Assembly (NCBI GenBank): GCA_002482725.1
Contig: DLGO01000082.1
Span: 42,631 to 56,913 of the forward strand
Reading direction: 5' to 3'
Length of the DNA stretch: 14,283 nt
DNA from: Bacteroidetes bacterium UBA7692
GTDB lineage: Bacteria; Bacteroidota; Bacteroidia; Chitinophagales; LD1
A program made the translations under genes and the position numbers. Shown one piece after another: positions 5,232-13,824 of the stretch. The first letter of the stretch is position 1. Each line of letters starts with the position of its first letter. The notes under the pieces are model-generated. The model had not been told where the DNA came from and did no database searches. It saw only the letters and a program-made list of their open reading frames with translations.

Positions 5232-5879
5232 TTAGGAGTTTTTCACCAAAATAGTTTCTATCACATTTGCCACGTCTTCGCACTTGTCGGTAGCTGTTTC
5301 CAGGGCTATCAATATATCCTGGTATTTAATTACCGTTACAGCATTCGTTTCCTTGTCGAACAATTCTGCAATAGCACCGTGGTATATATCATCGGCGTGG
5401 TTTTCCAGGCTGTTGATGCGTACGCAGGCTTCTTTGATACGCACTACGTTATCCAGGCTGCGCAGGTCAAATACTGCTACGTTTATCTCGTTGCATGATT
5501 TTTCTATCAGCTCGGCCAGCTTTTTGATAGCCGGAGATATTTCTTCGATTTTGTACAGCTCTATCTTTTTGGCAGCGCTATATATATAGTCTGCTATATC
5601 GTCGATAGAAGTAGCCAGGTAGTGAATGTCTTCGCGGTCGAAAGGCGTGATAAAGTTGGTGCTCAACTCTGTCATGATCTCGTGGGTAATGTTGTCGCCT
5701 ACATGCTCCAGGTCGTGAATGCGCCTAAGGTTTTCCTGCCTTTTTTCGATAGAGTGTGAGTTAACGAATTCCACCAATGCTTTAGATATTTCTACCAGAT
5801 TGGCAGCATCCTTTGCGAAAAGGGCGAAGAACTTTTTGTCTTTAGGAACCAGAAATGTTAAGATTTTATCGAGCCACAT
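5232..5879 (-). CDS. DUF47/PhoU-like protein, PiT accessory
   Basis: An all-helical, charged cytoplasmic protein of the DUF47 (PhoU-like) family, which is typically encoded next to PiT transporters and thought to control them. I place the start at ATG 5879, giving 215 residues that begin MWLDKILTFLVPKDKKFF, the normal family start with its PKDKKFF motif. The frame is open to an ATG at 5933, but that would add 18 atypical residues and would lie upstream of the likely promoter (5917-5945). Later PhoU-like features are HDLEHVGDNITHEI, followed by DREDIHYLATSIDDIADYI and NSLENHADDIYHGA, with repeated acidic E/DxxxD patterns that bind metals in PhoU proteins. It is the first gene of a two-gene operon with the PiT gene. 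Confidence 0.93.
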   Translation of the reverse strand: MWLDKILTFLVPKDKKFFALFAKDAANLVEISKALVEFVNSHSIEKRQENLRRIHDLEHVGDNITHEIMTELSTNFITPFDREDIHYLATSIDDIADYIYSAAKKIELYKIEEISPAIKKLAELIEKSCNEINVAVFDLRSLDNVVRIKEACVRINSLENHADDIYHGAIAELFDKETNAVTVIKYQDILIALETATDKCEDVANVIETILVKNS

Positions 5880-5916
5880 GAATTGGAATGATTTGATTGT
5901 ATTGAAAATCTGCGCG

Positions 5917-5945
5917 CAAAGGTAAGTTTGCAATGTTAAGTCAAG
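5917..5945 (-). promoter_or_regulatory. Promoter of the DUF47-pit operon
   Basis: On the minus strand TACCTTTG (5924-5917) is a perfect TAnnTTTG -7 element, preceded after 17 nt by CTTG (5945-5942), a three-of-four match to TTTG. The start of transcription would be near 5911, about 30 nt before the ATG at 5879. GCAAA/TTTGC arms (5916-5920 and 5927-5931) form a short inverted repeat around the -7 box that could be an operator. Confidence 0.6.
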
Positions 5946-6175
5946 GTTAAATATCGGGTGCTTTATGTGTATATCATGTTCAGAAAATAAGGTGAATGGT
6001 GGTTTTTGAGCAGAAAAGCAGTGTTATGTGATGAAGTAAGCGTATGTCTGCGGCGCCGCTGATTATTGTATTTATTTTTAACGACAGAAAATGAAAGATG
6101 CGGCTGCATACTTTTTGCTGGACAAATAGCTGCAAGCGGGGGAGAAGATGGGAAATAATCAAACATAAAATGTTT

Positions 6176-6189
6176 TAGGTTTGCGCAAA
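6176..6189 (+). promoter_or_regulatory. Candidate -7 element and palindrome before the PBP1A gene
   Basis: TAGGTTTG (6176-6183) fits TAnnTTTG, but no convincing TTTG lies 17-23 nt upstream. Its TTTG opens a perfect 10-bp palindrome TTTGCGCAAA (6180-6189). If used, the transcript would begin only about 7-8 nt before the ATG at 6197, so almost leaderless. The remaining 5946-6175 holds no gene that I can support; it contains the palindrome GCGGCGCCGC at 6050-6059. Confidence 0.4.
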
Positions 6190-6196
6190 GCGCGCC

Positions 6197-8443
6197 ATGC
6201 AAAAGTTATTTCCTTTGAAAAAGGACTTTAAGAGCATATTCATTTATACCCAGATAATACTGTGGTCGTTCATATTGTTTGTTTGCCTTTTTTTTGTGGG
6301 CGTAAACTACGGTCTACTGGGCAAGATGCCTGACCTGGAGGCCATACAGAATCCCAAAAGCTCGGTGTCAACCACTGTATATTCTTCAGATTTTGAGGTG
6401 CTTGGCTCCTATTTTACAGAGAACAGGATAGAGGTAAGCTATGATGAGCTATCGCCCTACCTGATACAGGGATTGATAGCTACCGAGGATAAGCGTTTTT
6501 ACAGCCATAGCGGCATAGACCTGAAAGGTCTCTTCAGGGCAATAATAAAAACAGGATTGCTGGGGCAGGATGCCGGAGGGGGAAGCACCATAACCCAGCA
6601 GCTGGCCAAAAACCTTTTTCACAAGGCCAATAACAGGAATGCCCTTAAGCGCACTTTTCAGAAGATAAAGGAATGGGTACTTGCTGCTAAGATAGAGCGC
6701 ACATTTACCAAAGATGAGATAGTAAACCTATACTTCAATACGATCGCTTTCGGGTATAATTCGTATGGAATAAAAACAGCTGCATTCACCTATTTCTATA
6801 AAACACCAAAGGAACTGAATGTGCAGGAAGCAGCCTTGCTGGTGGCAATGCTGAACGGCCCCTCATTGTACAATCCAAAGCGATACCCCGACCTGGCAAA
6901 GGAGCGCAGGAACCTGGTGCTGAGCAGAATGTGGGATGCCAAATACATAGACGAAAGGAAATTTAAAGAGGCGGAGCAGAGTGAACTAAAGCTGAATTTT
7001 CACAATCCGGATTTCAGGGAAGGTACGGCCACATACTTTCGCGAATATGTAAGGCAGGAGCTGAAAAACTGGTGCGATAAGAATAAGAAAGGCGATGGCA
7101 CAAGTTGGGATATATATACGGATGGATTGAAGGTGTATACTACGGTTGACTCCCGTATGCAAAAGTATGCCGAAGAAGCCATGAAGCCACACCTGGCTTA
7201 TCTTCAGGATGCATTTTTTAAAGAGTGGAAAGGCAAAGACCCATGGAAGAGCGGCATGCGTGCAAAGCCCGACCTGCTGAATAAAATGATGCGCCAGAGC
7301 GAAAGGTATGCAGGGTTGAAAGCTGAAGGGAAATCGGACAAGGAAATAGAAAAGATATTCAACAAGAAAGTGGAAATGACCATATTCTCTTACCATGGAG
7401 AAAACGGTTCGTACAATGTAGATACTATAATGTCGCCACTGGATTCCATCAGGTATTATTTGCAGATAGTACAGATAGGGTTTCTGGCAGTGGAGCCAAC
7501 CACAGGTGAAATAAAAGCATGGATAGGCGGACCTGATATTACCTACTTTCAATTGGACCATGTGAAGAAGACAACCAAGCGCCAGGTAGGATCTACTATA
7601 AAGCCGATGCAGTATGCAGTAGCGATAGACAGGGGTGATGAGCCATGTACGCTGATACCGTATGAGTCGGCTCAGTTTGATGGTATAGATGCAAGCTGGA
7701 ATCCCGACGGCACAGGTAAGTGGGCCGAGGGAGAACTGGTGCCTATGAAAGACGGGCTGGCATTTTCGGACAATAAAATAACGGCCAATCTGATGAAAAA
7801 ATTTGGCCCGGATGCGCTGGTGCAACTGTGCCGCAACCTGAAGATAGAAAGCCCTCTGCAGGCAGTACCTGCATTATGCCTTGGGGTAAGCGATATATCA
7901 CTTACAGAAATGGTAGGGGCGTATACAGCATTTGCTAACCTTGGAACCTACAGCCGCCCGTATTTTATAAAGCGGATAGAAGATAAGGATGGCAATGTGC
8001 TGGCACAGTTTGGCGAGCAGCACGAAGAAGCACTAAGCGAGCGCACGGCTTATGTAACTACTGAAATGATGAAGGGTGTGGTGAATAAAGGTACAGGGGC
8101 CAGGATGCGCTCCAGGCATGGATTGCAGATGCCGCTTGCAGGCAAAACCGGTACTACGCAGAGCAATGCCGATGCATGGTTTATAGCTTTTACACCACAG
8201 CTGCTGGCAGGTTGCTGGGTTGGGTTTGAGCAACCGAGCGTTCACTTCCTTTCTACCAACACCGGGCAAGGCTCTACAGCGGCATTGCCGGTAGTAGGGG
8301 AGTTTATGAGGAAATGCTACAACGACCGTTCACTGAAATTGTCCAGGCAGGATTTTGCTCATCCAAGCGACAGCACCATGCAGATAAATTTTGACTGCAC
8401 AGCGATAATGCCGGATACTACAGGTGTGCAGACCGCGCCGTAA
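6197..8443 (+). CDS. Bifunctional class A penicillin-binding protein (PBP1A type)
   Basis: A 748-residue enzyme that polymerises lipid II into glycan strands and cross-links the peptides, in the periplasm. Residues 1-16 are cytoplasmic and about 17-37 form the membrane anchor. The glycosyltransferase (GT51) domain shows EDKRFYSH (97-104; catalytic Glu97), GGSTITQQLAKN (128-139) and KDEIVNLYFN (172-181; second Glu174). The transpeptidase domain shows SxxK as STIK (Ser466 is the nucleophile, Lys469), SxN as SDN (524-526) and KTG as GKTGTT (649-654). All catalytic residues are present. The length is typical for Bacteroidetes PBP1A. It stands alone: divergent from the DUF47 gene and 180 bp before the next gene, with no hairpin terminator visible after it. 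Confidence 0.96.
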   Translation: MQKLFPLKKDFKSIFIYTQIILWSFILFVCLFFVGVNYGLLGKMPDLEAIQNPKSSVSTTVYSSDFEVLGSYFTENRIEVSYDELSPYLIQGLIATEDKRFYSHSGIDLKGLFRAIIKTGLLGQDAGGGSTITQQLAKNLFHKANNRNALKRTFQKIKEWVLAAKIERTFTKDEIVNLYFNTIAFGYNSYGIKTAAFTYFYKTPKELNVQEAALLVAMLNGPSLYNPKRYPDLAKERRNLVLSRMWDAKYIDERKFKEAEQSELKLNFHNPDFREGTATYFREYVRQELKNWCDKNKKGDGTSWDIYTDGLKVYTTVDSRMQKYAEEAMKPHLAYLQDAFFKEWKGKDPWKSGMRAKPDLLNKMMRQSERYAGLKAEGKSDKEIEKIFNKKVEMTIFSYHGENGSYNVDTIMSPLDSIRYYLQIVQIGFLAVEPTTGEIKAWIGGPDITYFQLDHVKKTTKRQVGSTIKPMQYAVAIDRGDEPCTLIPYESAQFDGIDASWNPDGTGKWAEGELVPMKDGLAFSDNKITANLMKKFGPDALVQLCRNLKIESPLQAVPALCLGVSDISLTEMVGAYTAFANLGTYSRPYFIKRIEDKDGNVLAQFGEQHEEALSERTAYVTTEMMKGVVNKGTGARMRSRHGLQMPLAGKTGTTQSNADAWFIAFTPQLLAGCWVGFEQPSVHFLSTNTGQGSTAALPVVGEFMRKCYNDRSLKLSRQDFAHPSDSTMQINFDCTAIMPDTTGVQTAP

Positions 8444-8576
8444 AATTCTGCATAAATGGGTTTTATGAACTGTATTCTTACATTCAAATACCTGGTGGAA
8501 GTATTGCTGTGAATTGATCTTGGCTTTGGTTGCATGCCTGTTTGAAAATGACAATTGATTTTTTTAATTCTATCTG

Positions 8577-8606
8577 TTTGTTTTTAGGAGTTAAATCTTA
8601 GTTTCG
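8577..8606 (+). promoter_or_regulatory. Promoter of the giant surface-protein gene
   Basis: TTTG (8577-8580) and TAGTTTCG (8599-8606, one mismatch to TAnnTTTG) are separated by 18 nt. The start of transcription would be near 8612, about 12 nt before the ATG at 8624. The rest of the 180-bp gap after the PBP gene shows no hairpin or reading frame of interest. Confidence 0.5.
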
Positions 8607-8623
8607 GCATATATATTACTCTT

Positions 8624-11600
8624 ATGCTACGACACCTACTCACCGCCATCTGCCTTTTAATATGTAATGCATTACTGGCTGTTACTATTTCTGCCACCAC
8701 TACCCCTTCCATTTGTTATAATGATGGAAGCATAACGGCTTCTGCTTCTGCGGGTAGTCCTCCTTACACTTTTGTGATTACCAACGGGCCGGTTATACAG
8801 AATGTAACTTACCCTATTCAACCTATAGTTGGCGGGCAGTTCATTAACCTGAATTCAGGAACCTACACGGTAAAAGTAACTGACAACACTGGTGCTACAG
8901 CCATAAGCACTGTAACTGTTGGTGGTAATTATACCTTCCCTACGGGCACCTTTGCCGTAAACAGGGATAGTATTATTGCTACAGCAACAGGAGGCAGGCC
9001 AGGTTATCAATATGCCATAGGCACCAATGGCCCTACCGGTGCTTTTGGCCCGTACCAATCCGATAAATTTTTTGCAGGTATCTGCTCCGGCACCTTTTAT
9101 GTAAGGATAAAAGACTCCTGTGGTAATATATTTACCTCACTTGCTATAACAGTAAATACATCCCCGCCTTCTATTATATCTGCCACGTGCAGAACCACGG
9201 GTGGGAAGGACTCTGTATATGTGGCGCTAAATCCATCAACGGGTGTGCCTCCTTTTACTTTCGTAAGGAAAAGTGCCCTTGGCAACGTGACAAACTCTAC
9301 AGGTATCTTTGCTGATCCTACACCATGTGCCGATACACTGGAGGTAACGGATAAGTGTGGAAGAACAGCAAAGTTAACCCTTGACTGCCATCCGCTGCAG
9401 GTATCTACGGTTTGTAATAGCTGCAACCTGGGTACAGGGCAGATAACAGTGGTAGGCGGAACACCACCTTTGAGATACACCTATTCTGCGTCAGGTGGAC
9501 CTGCTGTATCCATAACAGATTCTTCGGGCTATTTTAAAAACCTGCCAAAGGATAAGGATATTGTTATAACTGTAAGGGATGCCTGTAACAGAACTGCCAC
9601 GGCTATTTTTCCTTGTATGACGCTGGGCTTCAACTTCAATTGCCCATACCGCGATACAGTGGACGTAACCATAGGCGGGGGTAAAAATGCCTTTCCTGTA
9701 CAGGTAGTTTGCACCAATTGTGTTCCTCCTGTTACCAAGACTTTTAACACTGCAGGTCCTATTCCGTTTTATGGTCCCGGACTGGCAGAATTTCACTTTA
9801 CTGCTACCGATGCGTGCAATGATATTAAGATAGATACTGCGGTGCCTAAGTCTAAGACTACAAATAAAGTAGAGTACACATCATGTAATGATTTTAAAAT
9901 TTCGGTGTATGGCAGCAAGGGCGAACTGATAACTACAGGCCTAAGTTTCCACGGAGTAGTAACTCCCGGCGGTGCTGTGTATGATAATACTAATGGCGAC
10001 TTCAGGAATGTGCCAGATGGCGTAATTAAAATTGACATAGGTGTAGATGGTTGCGATACGAATTCAATTTCTATCACCATACCACAGGTGAGCGTATGCA
10101 GGATAGCTTATGTGGACTCGGCATGCAATGACGTTTACTTCCTGAACCTGACCATAAAAGATTACCCGGAGACATGGAGCATAGAGAAAACGACCGGCGG
10201 TGGTAAAGTAAACGAATTTCCTGCGGGAAAATCGAACGGTACCTTTTTCTATAATATACCACCAGGCAACTACAATATAAAATCGGATAGCGGCTGCCAG
10301 GTAAAGCTAACGCTACCTGCACCTATAAAGCCAACCTTTCAGTACAATGCAGGGGTTAACTGTTTTGGTAAAACCTTCGTGAATATTAATTCTAACCCAT
10401 CGCTTTTTGACTGCAGAGACGGAGGAACTATTTTGTACAAATTCTCGTTCTACACCAGTTTGCCGGGTACCCCTAAGTATACATTGTATGGAAACAATGT
10501 TGCTATGGATAGCATAGATGCAGGCAAATACTTCGTGGTGGTTTCACCATTGGATTCTGTAGGGTATTTTACTTATAAAGGAGATGACTCTATAGAGCGT
10601 AAGTATGGATTTACCAATAAAGGAGATTGTCGTATAGACACACTGGATCTAATAGTGCCTGCGAAAACAATCCCATTCCTGGACCTGACAGACGTGTTGG
10701 TGTGTGGTGCTACAAGTACTGCCAACCTGCCTATCAATATTTCAGGAGGTATTGCTCCGTTTACCTTGCAAATATCGGGGTATCCTGATGTGAAGCTACA
10801 GAGCAATACGGGTACTTTTCCTAATGTAAGTGTCGGAACTTATACGCTTATTGTATATGACTCGTGCAGTATAAGCCGGAGCTTTACTGTAAGCGTGGTA
10901 GACTCCTGCGACCCCTGCTACAGGGTCAATGCCAAGTTTGCGCCGAGCAATAATCCTGTATGTACCGGAGAGAATATTTACTTTGCCAATGCCGGGGATT
11001 CTACCCTTACCTACAAATGGTTGAGGAATGGTACTGTGTTCAGCAATTCGCGCAATCCATCTTATACATTTACTTCAACAGGTACAGATTCCATTATGTG
11101 TATAGCCAGTAAAGGCTTGTGTTCCGATACGTTTGTGGTTGGTATAAATATACTGGTAAGGCCCGTATTGAATGTAGGCCCCGATACCTCGATTTGTTAT
11201 CCTTTCAGCTATACCATAGAGTCGGGCAACAGCTCTACCATATGGAATGACGGATCGGCAGGAAGTACACTGGTAGTGGATAGTGCAGGTGTGTATATCG
11301 CTACTGTAACAGGAGCCTGTGGCGCTGTGTCGGATACGGTAAGGGTAATAGGTTTGAACGCGCCCATAAATATTTTGCCTGTGTCGGATACAGTTATCTG
11401 CCGCGATTCTTTATTGCGCCTGAACCTGACCGGATATTCAAACTATATATGGCAGGATAGTACCGTAGGTGGTACTTATGTAATCAGCCAGCCGGGCACC
11501 TATTCAGTATCGGCTACCAATATATGCGGTACAGGAGCAGATACTATAATAGTGGATACCAGGATATGCCTTTGTAAGCTGGTGATACCTAATACATTTA

Positions 11601-11857
11601 CCCCTAATGGAGATAATGTGAATGATTTCTTCCTGCCGGTTCATATCTGCGATATGAAAACATTTGAATTCAGGATATACAACAGATGGGGTGAGCAGGT
11701 GTTTGCCACAGATAATGTGCTGAAAGGATGGGATGGCACGCACATGAATAAAGACCAACCAGCCGGCGCTTATCTGTATACATTGAAATACTCTTTTGAC
11801 AGCCAGGAAGACAGTTCGGTAAAATCTATAAACGGCCCTGTAAACCTGGTAAGGTAA
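8624..11857 (+). CDS. Large secreted protein with repeat modules and T9SS type B sorting domain
   Basis: 1077 residues. A signal peptide (MLRHLLTAICLLICNALLA, 1-19) sends it through Sec. Residues 20-770 are degenerate SprB-like modules: each has a GG(x)PPYTF-like strand near the start and ends in a DxC motif. These fall at residues 164, 243, 319, 396, 475, 555, 669 (C only) and 746, so about 78 apart. Residues about 770-845 look PKD-like (YKWLRNG), and about 850-980 hold two Ig-like units (VGPDTSIC..W..GS and SDTVICRDS..IWQDS). The end (984-1077) is the gliding-motility-associated CHU_C domain: IPNTFTPNGDNVNDFF, RIYNRWGEQVF, WDGT and PAGAYLYTLKY. That domain directs export by the type IX system. 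The role is probably a surface adhesin, for gliding or polymer attachment; no ligand can be named. No PorP/SprF partner gene is adjacent. Confidence 0.93.
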   Translation: MLRHLLTAICLLICNALLAVTISATTTPSICYNDGSITASASAGSPPYTFVITNGPVIQNVTYPIQPIVGGQFINLNSGTYTVKVTDNTGATAISTVTVGGNYTFPTGTFAVNRDSIIATATGGRPGYQYAIGTNGPTGAFGPYQSDKFFAGICSGTFYVRIKDSCGNIFTSLAITVNTSPPSIISATCRTTGGKDSVYVALNPSTGVPPFTFVRKSALGNVTNSTGIFADPTPCADTLEVTDKCGRTAKLTLDCHPLQVSTVCNSCNLGTGQITVVGGTPPLRYTYSASGGPAVSITDSSGYFKNLPKDKDIVITVRDACNRTATAIFPCMTLGFNFNCPYRDTVDVTIGGGKNAFPVQVVCTNCVPPVTKTFNTAGPIPFYGPGLAEFHFTATDACNDIKIDTAVPKSKTTNKVEYTSCNDFKISVYGSKGELITTGLSFHGVVTPGGAVYDNTNGDFRNVPDGVIKIDIGVDGCDTNSISITIPQVSVCRIAYVDSACNDVYFLNLTIKDYPETWSIEKTTGGGKVNEFPAGKSNGTFFYNIPPGNYNIKSDSGCQVKLTLPAPIKPTFQYNAGVNCFGKTFVNINSNPSLFDCRDGGTILYKFSFYTSLPGTPKYTLYGNNVAMDSIDAGKYFVVVSPLDSVGYFTYKGDDSIERKYGFTNKGDCRIDTLDLIVPAKTIPFLDLTDVLVCGATSTANLPINISGGIAPFTLQISGYPDVKLQSNTGTFPNVSVGTYTLIVYDSCSISRSFTVSVVDSCDPCYRVNAKFAPSNNPVCTGENIYFANAGDSTLTYKWLRNGTVFSNSRNPSYTFTSTGTDSIMCIASKGLCSDTFVVGINILVRPVLNVGPDTSICYPFSYTIESGNSSTIWNDGSAGSTLVVDSAGVYIATVTGACGAVSDTVRVIGLNAPINILPVSDTVICRDSLLRLNLTGYSNYIWQDSTVGGTYVISQPGTYSVSATNICGTGADTIIVDTRICLCKLVIPNTFTPNGDNVNDFFLPVHICDMKTFEFRIYNRWGEQVFATDNVLKGWDGTHMNKDQPAGAYLYTLKYSFDSQEDSSVKSINGPVNLVR

Positions 11858-11876
11858 AACGGGAAGTAACAAAATT

Positions 11877-11913
11877 AAAGGGCCTGCAATCATTGATTGC
11901 AGGCCCTTTTTTT
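11877..11913 (+). terminator. Strong intrinsic terminator, possibly bidirectional
   Basis: A perfect 15-bp stem (11877-11891 pairs with 11895-11909; GC-rich core GGGCCTGCAATC) with a 3-nt loop is followed by T residues to 11913, seven T in a row from 11907. It lies 20 nt after the stop of the surface-protein gene. On the minus strand it follows the stop of the CBS gene (11933) by about 20 nt and has the broken T-tract TTTAATTTT, so it probably ends both convergent transcripts. Confidence 0.95.
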
Positions 11914-11932
11914 ATGGATAAAAACACCGGAA

Positions 11933-12595
11933 CTAAACGTTCAGGTATCTCATAAACTCGTCGTATTTTTCTTTCAGGTCTTCTGTATAGCCGGTTTCGT
12001 GGTATATACCTGTGATGGCATATTCATACCTTTCGAAAGCAGCTGCTACGGCAGACAGGTTAGTAGTGTTCAGCTTTAATGTAACATCTACTTTGGCTGT
12101 AAGCTTGTTGATGTTGGAATAGCTGCTCAATATCTGGGCTTCATTACCTTCTACTATACGCGCAATTTCATTGAGCGAATAGTCTTTCAATGGTATTTCC
12201 AATTCTATGACACTGCCATCTACTTTCAGCGAGCTAAGGTCTGCAATATTGCGCACCAGGCTCTCTGCTGTTATAAGGCCAACATATTGTTCGTCCTCAT
12301 CCAGTACAGGCACAGTAGTTATATTCAATTCAGCGCACAGCTTCATTACCTCCAGTATGTGTGCGGACTCGCTTACAAACGGGTGAACATAAGAAGATTT
12401 ATACTCTCGTAGTGGTAATTCAAAATCATTCTGATTGATAACATCATCCATAGAGATGAGGTTAAGCAATTTGCCTTCCTCTACTACAGGCAACTGGTGA
12501 ACAGCAAATTCATGCATCCAGTTGAGTGCCTTTTGACCGGAGTCATCGGCGTGGAGCGGTGGTACGCTTTCGGTTATTATTTGCCTTGCTGTCAT
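11933..12595 (-). CDS. CBS-domain pair protein with ACT-like C-terminal part
   Basis: 220 residues. Two CBS units make up a Bateman module: about 3-56 (ITESVPPLHADDSGQKALNWM, then HQLPVVEEGKLLNLISMDDV) and about 68-122 (TTVPVLDEDEQYVGLITAESLV). Such modules usually bind adenine nucleotides and act as energy or ligand sensors. Residues about 128-200 (VIELEIPLKDYSLNEIARIV, then KVDVTLKLNTTNLSAVAAAF, then YAITGIY) have the beta-alpha-beta pattern of an ACT-like ligand-binding fold. There is no catalytic or membrane domain, so it is a stand-alone regulator whose partner is not evident. It ends against the shared terminator and is 103 bp from the upstream hydrolase gene. A -7-like TACATTTC on the minus strand at 12632-12625 suggests its own promoter, but with no good -33 box. 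Confidence 0.9.
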   Translation of the reverse strand: MTARQIITESVPPLHADDSGQKALNWMHEFAVHQLPVVEEGKLLNLISMDDVINQNDFELPLREYKSSYVHPFVSESAHILEVMKLCAELNITTVPVLDEDEQYVGLITAESLVRNIADLSSLKVDGSVIELEIPLKDYSLNEIARIVEGNEAQILSSYSNINKLTAKVDVTLKLNTTNLSAVAAAFERYEYAITGIYHETGYTEDLKEKYDEFMRYLNV

Positions 12596-12698
12596 GAGAA
12601 AGATGTTTTATTACCCAGATATACGAAATGTATGCCAAGGTTGTTACTCTAAATAAATATAAGACTGTGACATCCTATAAAGGTTGTTAACACCATTG

Positions 12699-13454
12699 TC
12701 ATTGTTTTGCAAGAAAACTATCCACTATCGAATTGAACTCTACCGGGCGCTCCATCATGGCAGCGTGCCCGCACTTCTCTATAAAGTGAAGTTCTGAATG
12801 AGGAAGCAGCTTGTGAAACTCCTCTCCGACAAAAGGCGGAGTGATGGAATCATTCATGCCCCAGATAAGGTTTACAGGTATAGTAATAGTAGGTACTTCT
12901 TCCTTCAGATTGTGTCGTACTGCGCTTTTCGCTATCAATACAATGCGCAGCGCCCGGTTGCGGTCGTTTACTATAGCAAACACTTCATCTACCAGTTCCT
13001 TGCTGGCTACAGCAGGGTCGTAGAAGGTTTCTTCGGTCTTTTGCTTTACATAGTCGTAGCTTCCTTTGCGTGGGTATCCATCACCAAGGGATGCTTCAAA
13101 CAGGCCTGAGGAGCCTGTTAAAGTCATAGTAGTTACCAGCTCGGGATTCTGTAAGGTAAAAACCAAACCAACGTGCCCACCAAGTGAATTACCTATCAGA
13201 TTCAGCCCTTTCAGGTCCTTATGTGCCACAAAGTCCTTTACGTAATCCACCATGCCCTGCACTGTAGAATGCTCCAACTCCAGCTCGAACAGGGGTAGCA
13301 AAGGTATAATGACGCGATAACGTGGAGAGAAATGGTTGATAACATCCATGAAGTTGCTAAGTGCGCCAAATAGCCCGTGCAGCAACAGTATTACCTCACC
13401 TTCCCCTTTTTCGCAGTATTTGAATTTCCCTTCTTCTATAATCTTAATTTCCAT
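12699..13454 (-). CDS. Alpha/beta-hydrolase fold enzyme
   Basis: 251 residues, the standard size for a single-domain alpha/beta hydrolase, with no signal peptide, so cytoplasmic. The oxyanion-hole HG is in LLLHGLFG (23-30). The nucleophile elbow is GNSLGG (88-93, Ser90), the acid is Asp202 in WGMNDSITP, and the base is His230 in KCGHAAMMERP, so the triad is complete. The pattern resembles meta-cleavage-product hydrolases and esterases of the MhpC/YbfF kind, but the substrate cannot be deduced. Cap residues lie about 112-180. It is first in a minus-strand pair with the CBS gene, 103 bp apart, which may or may not be co-transcribed. Confidence 0.92.
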   Translation of the reverse strand: MEIKIIEEGKFKYCEKGEGEVILLLHGLFGALSNFMDVINHFSPRYRVIIPLLPLFELELEHSTVQGMVDYVKDFVAHKDLKGLNLIGNSLGGHVGLVFTLQNPELVTTMTLTGSSGLFEASLGDGYPRKGSYDYVKQKTEETFYDPAVASKELVDEVFAIVNDRNRALRIVLIAKSAVRHNLKEEVPTITIPVNLIWGMNDSITPPFVGEEFHKLLPHSELHFIEKCGHAAMMERPVEFNSIVDSFLAKQ

Positions 13455-13477
13455 ACAGTGCTGTATTTGAACGGCGT

Positions 13478-13485
13478 CAAAAATA
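13478..13485 (-). promoter_or_regulatory. -7 promoter element of the hydrolase gene
   Basis: The minus strand reads TATTTTTG at 13485-13478, a full TAnnTTTG match, about 24-31 nt before the ATG at 13454. The -33 position has only TTCG about 16 nt further upstream, so the promoter is plausible but incomplete. Confidence 0.4.
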
Positions 13486-13824
13486 TCTTTTTTGTTTAGA
13501 ACGAATGGGATTTGAAATCATTGTAAGGTTGATATCTATTGAGAGGATGTACATAGTGCGGGGAAAGGTTATGTGTTCGGTAGTTATTGCTGATAAGCGG
13601 CACTCTGGCTGATTAGTATGACATATTGGCGCTGGAAGAGGCTAAATAATGGAAAGATGCCGATAATTTGAAGATTGGAAACGCGTAGAATGTTTTCCCC
13701 GCAATGCTATTGTAGAAGGATACTAAAGTATAATACATGAAAAGTGAAGAAATCGTAATTAAGTGCAAATAAATGGGGCTAAAGTCAGGAGCTATTCTTT
13801 ATTTGCTGCCCAATAAAAAGTAGA
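13486..13824. other. Intergenic region without recognisable genes
   Basis: This divergent 339-bp stretch (370 bp between the two genes) has stop codons in all frames and no hairpin with a T-tract. Only minor items are visible: a 5+5 inverted repeat ATACT-AA-AGTAT at 13720-13731 and a poor -7-like TTTATTTG at 13798-13805 before the next gene. I see nothing else that I can support. Confidence 0.6.

Noticed and set aside
5880..5933. 18-residue N-terminal extension of the DUF47 protein
   Set aside because: It would start upstream of the likely promoter and does not look like the family start, whereas ATG 5879 gives the usual opening.
6050..6059. 10-bp palindrome GCGGCGCCGC
   Set aside because: No T-tract, no repeat elsewhere in the window and no link to a promoter; single GC-rich palindromes of this size can arise by chance.
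6986..7825. 279-codon open frame on the minus strand
   Set aside because: It lies wholly inside and antisense to the PBP1A gene, whose motifs are all intact; the translation is Cys/His/Tyr-rich and looks like a shadow frame.
8444..8623. Possible riboswitch or small RNA before the surface-protein gene
   Set aside because: No stable paired elements are visible, and the likely promoter lies within 50 nt of the start codon, leaving no room for a leader structure.
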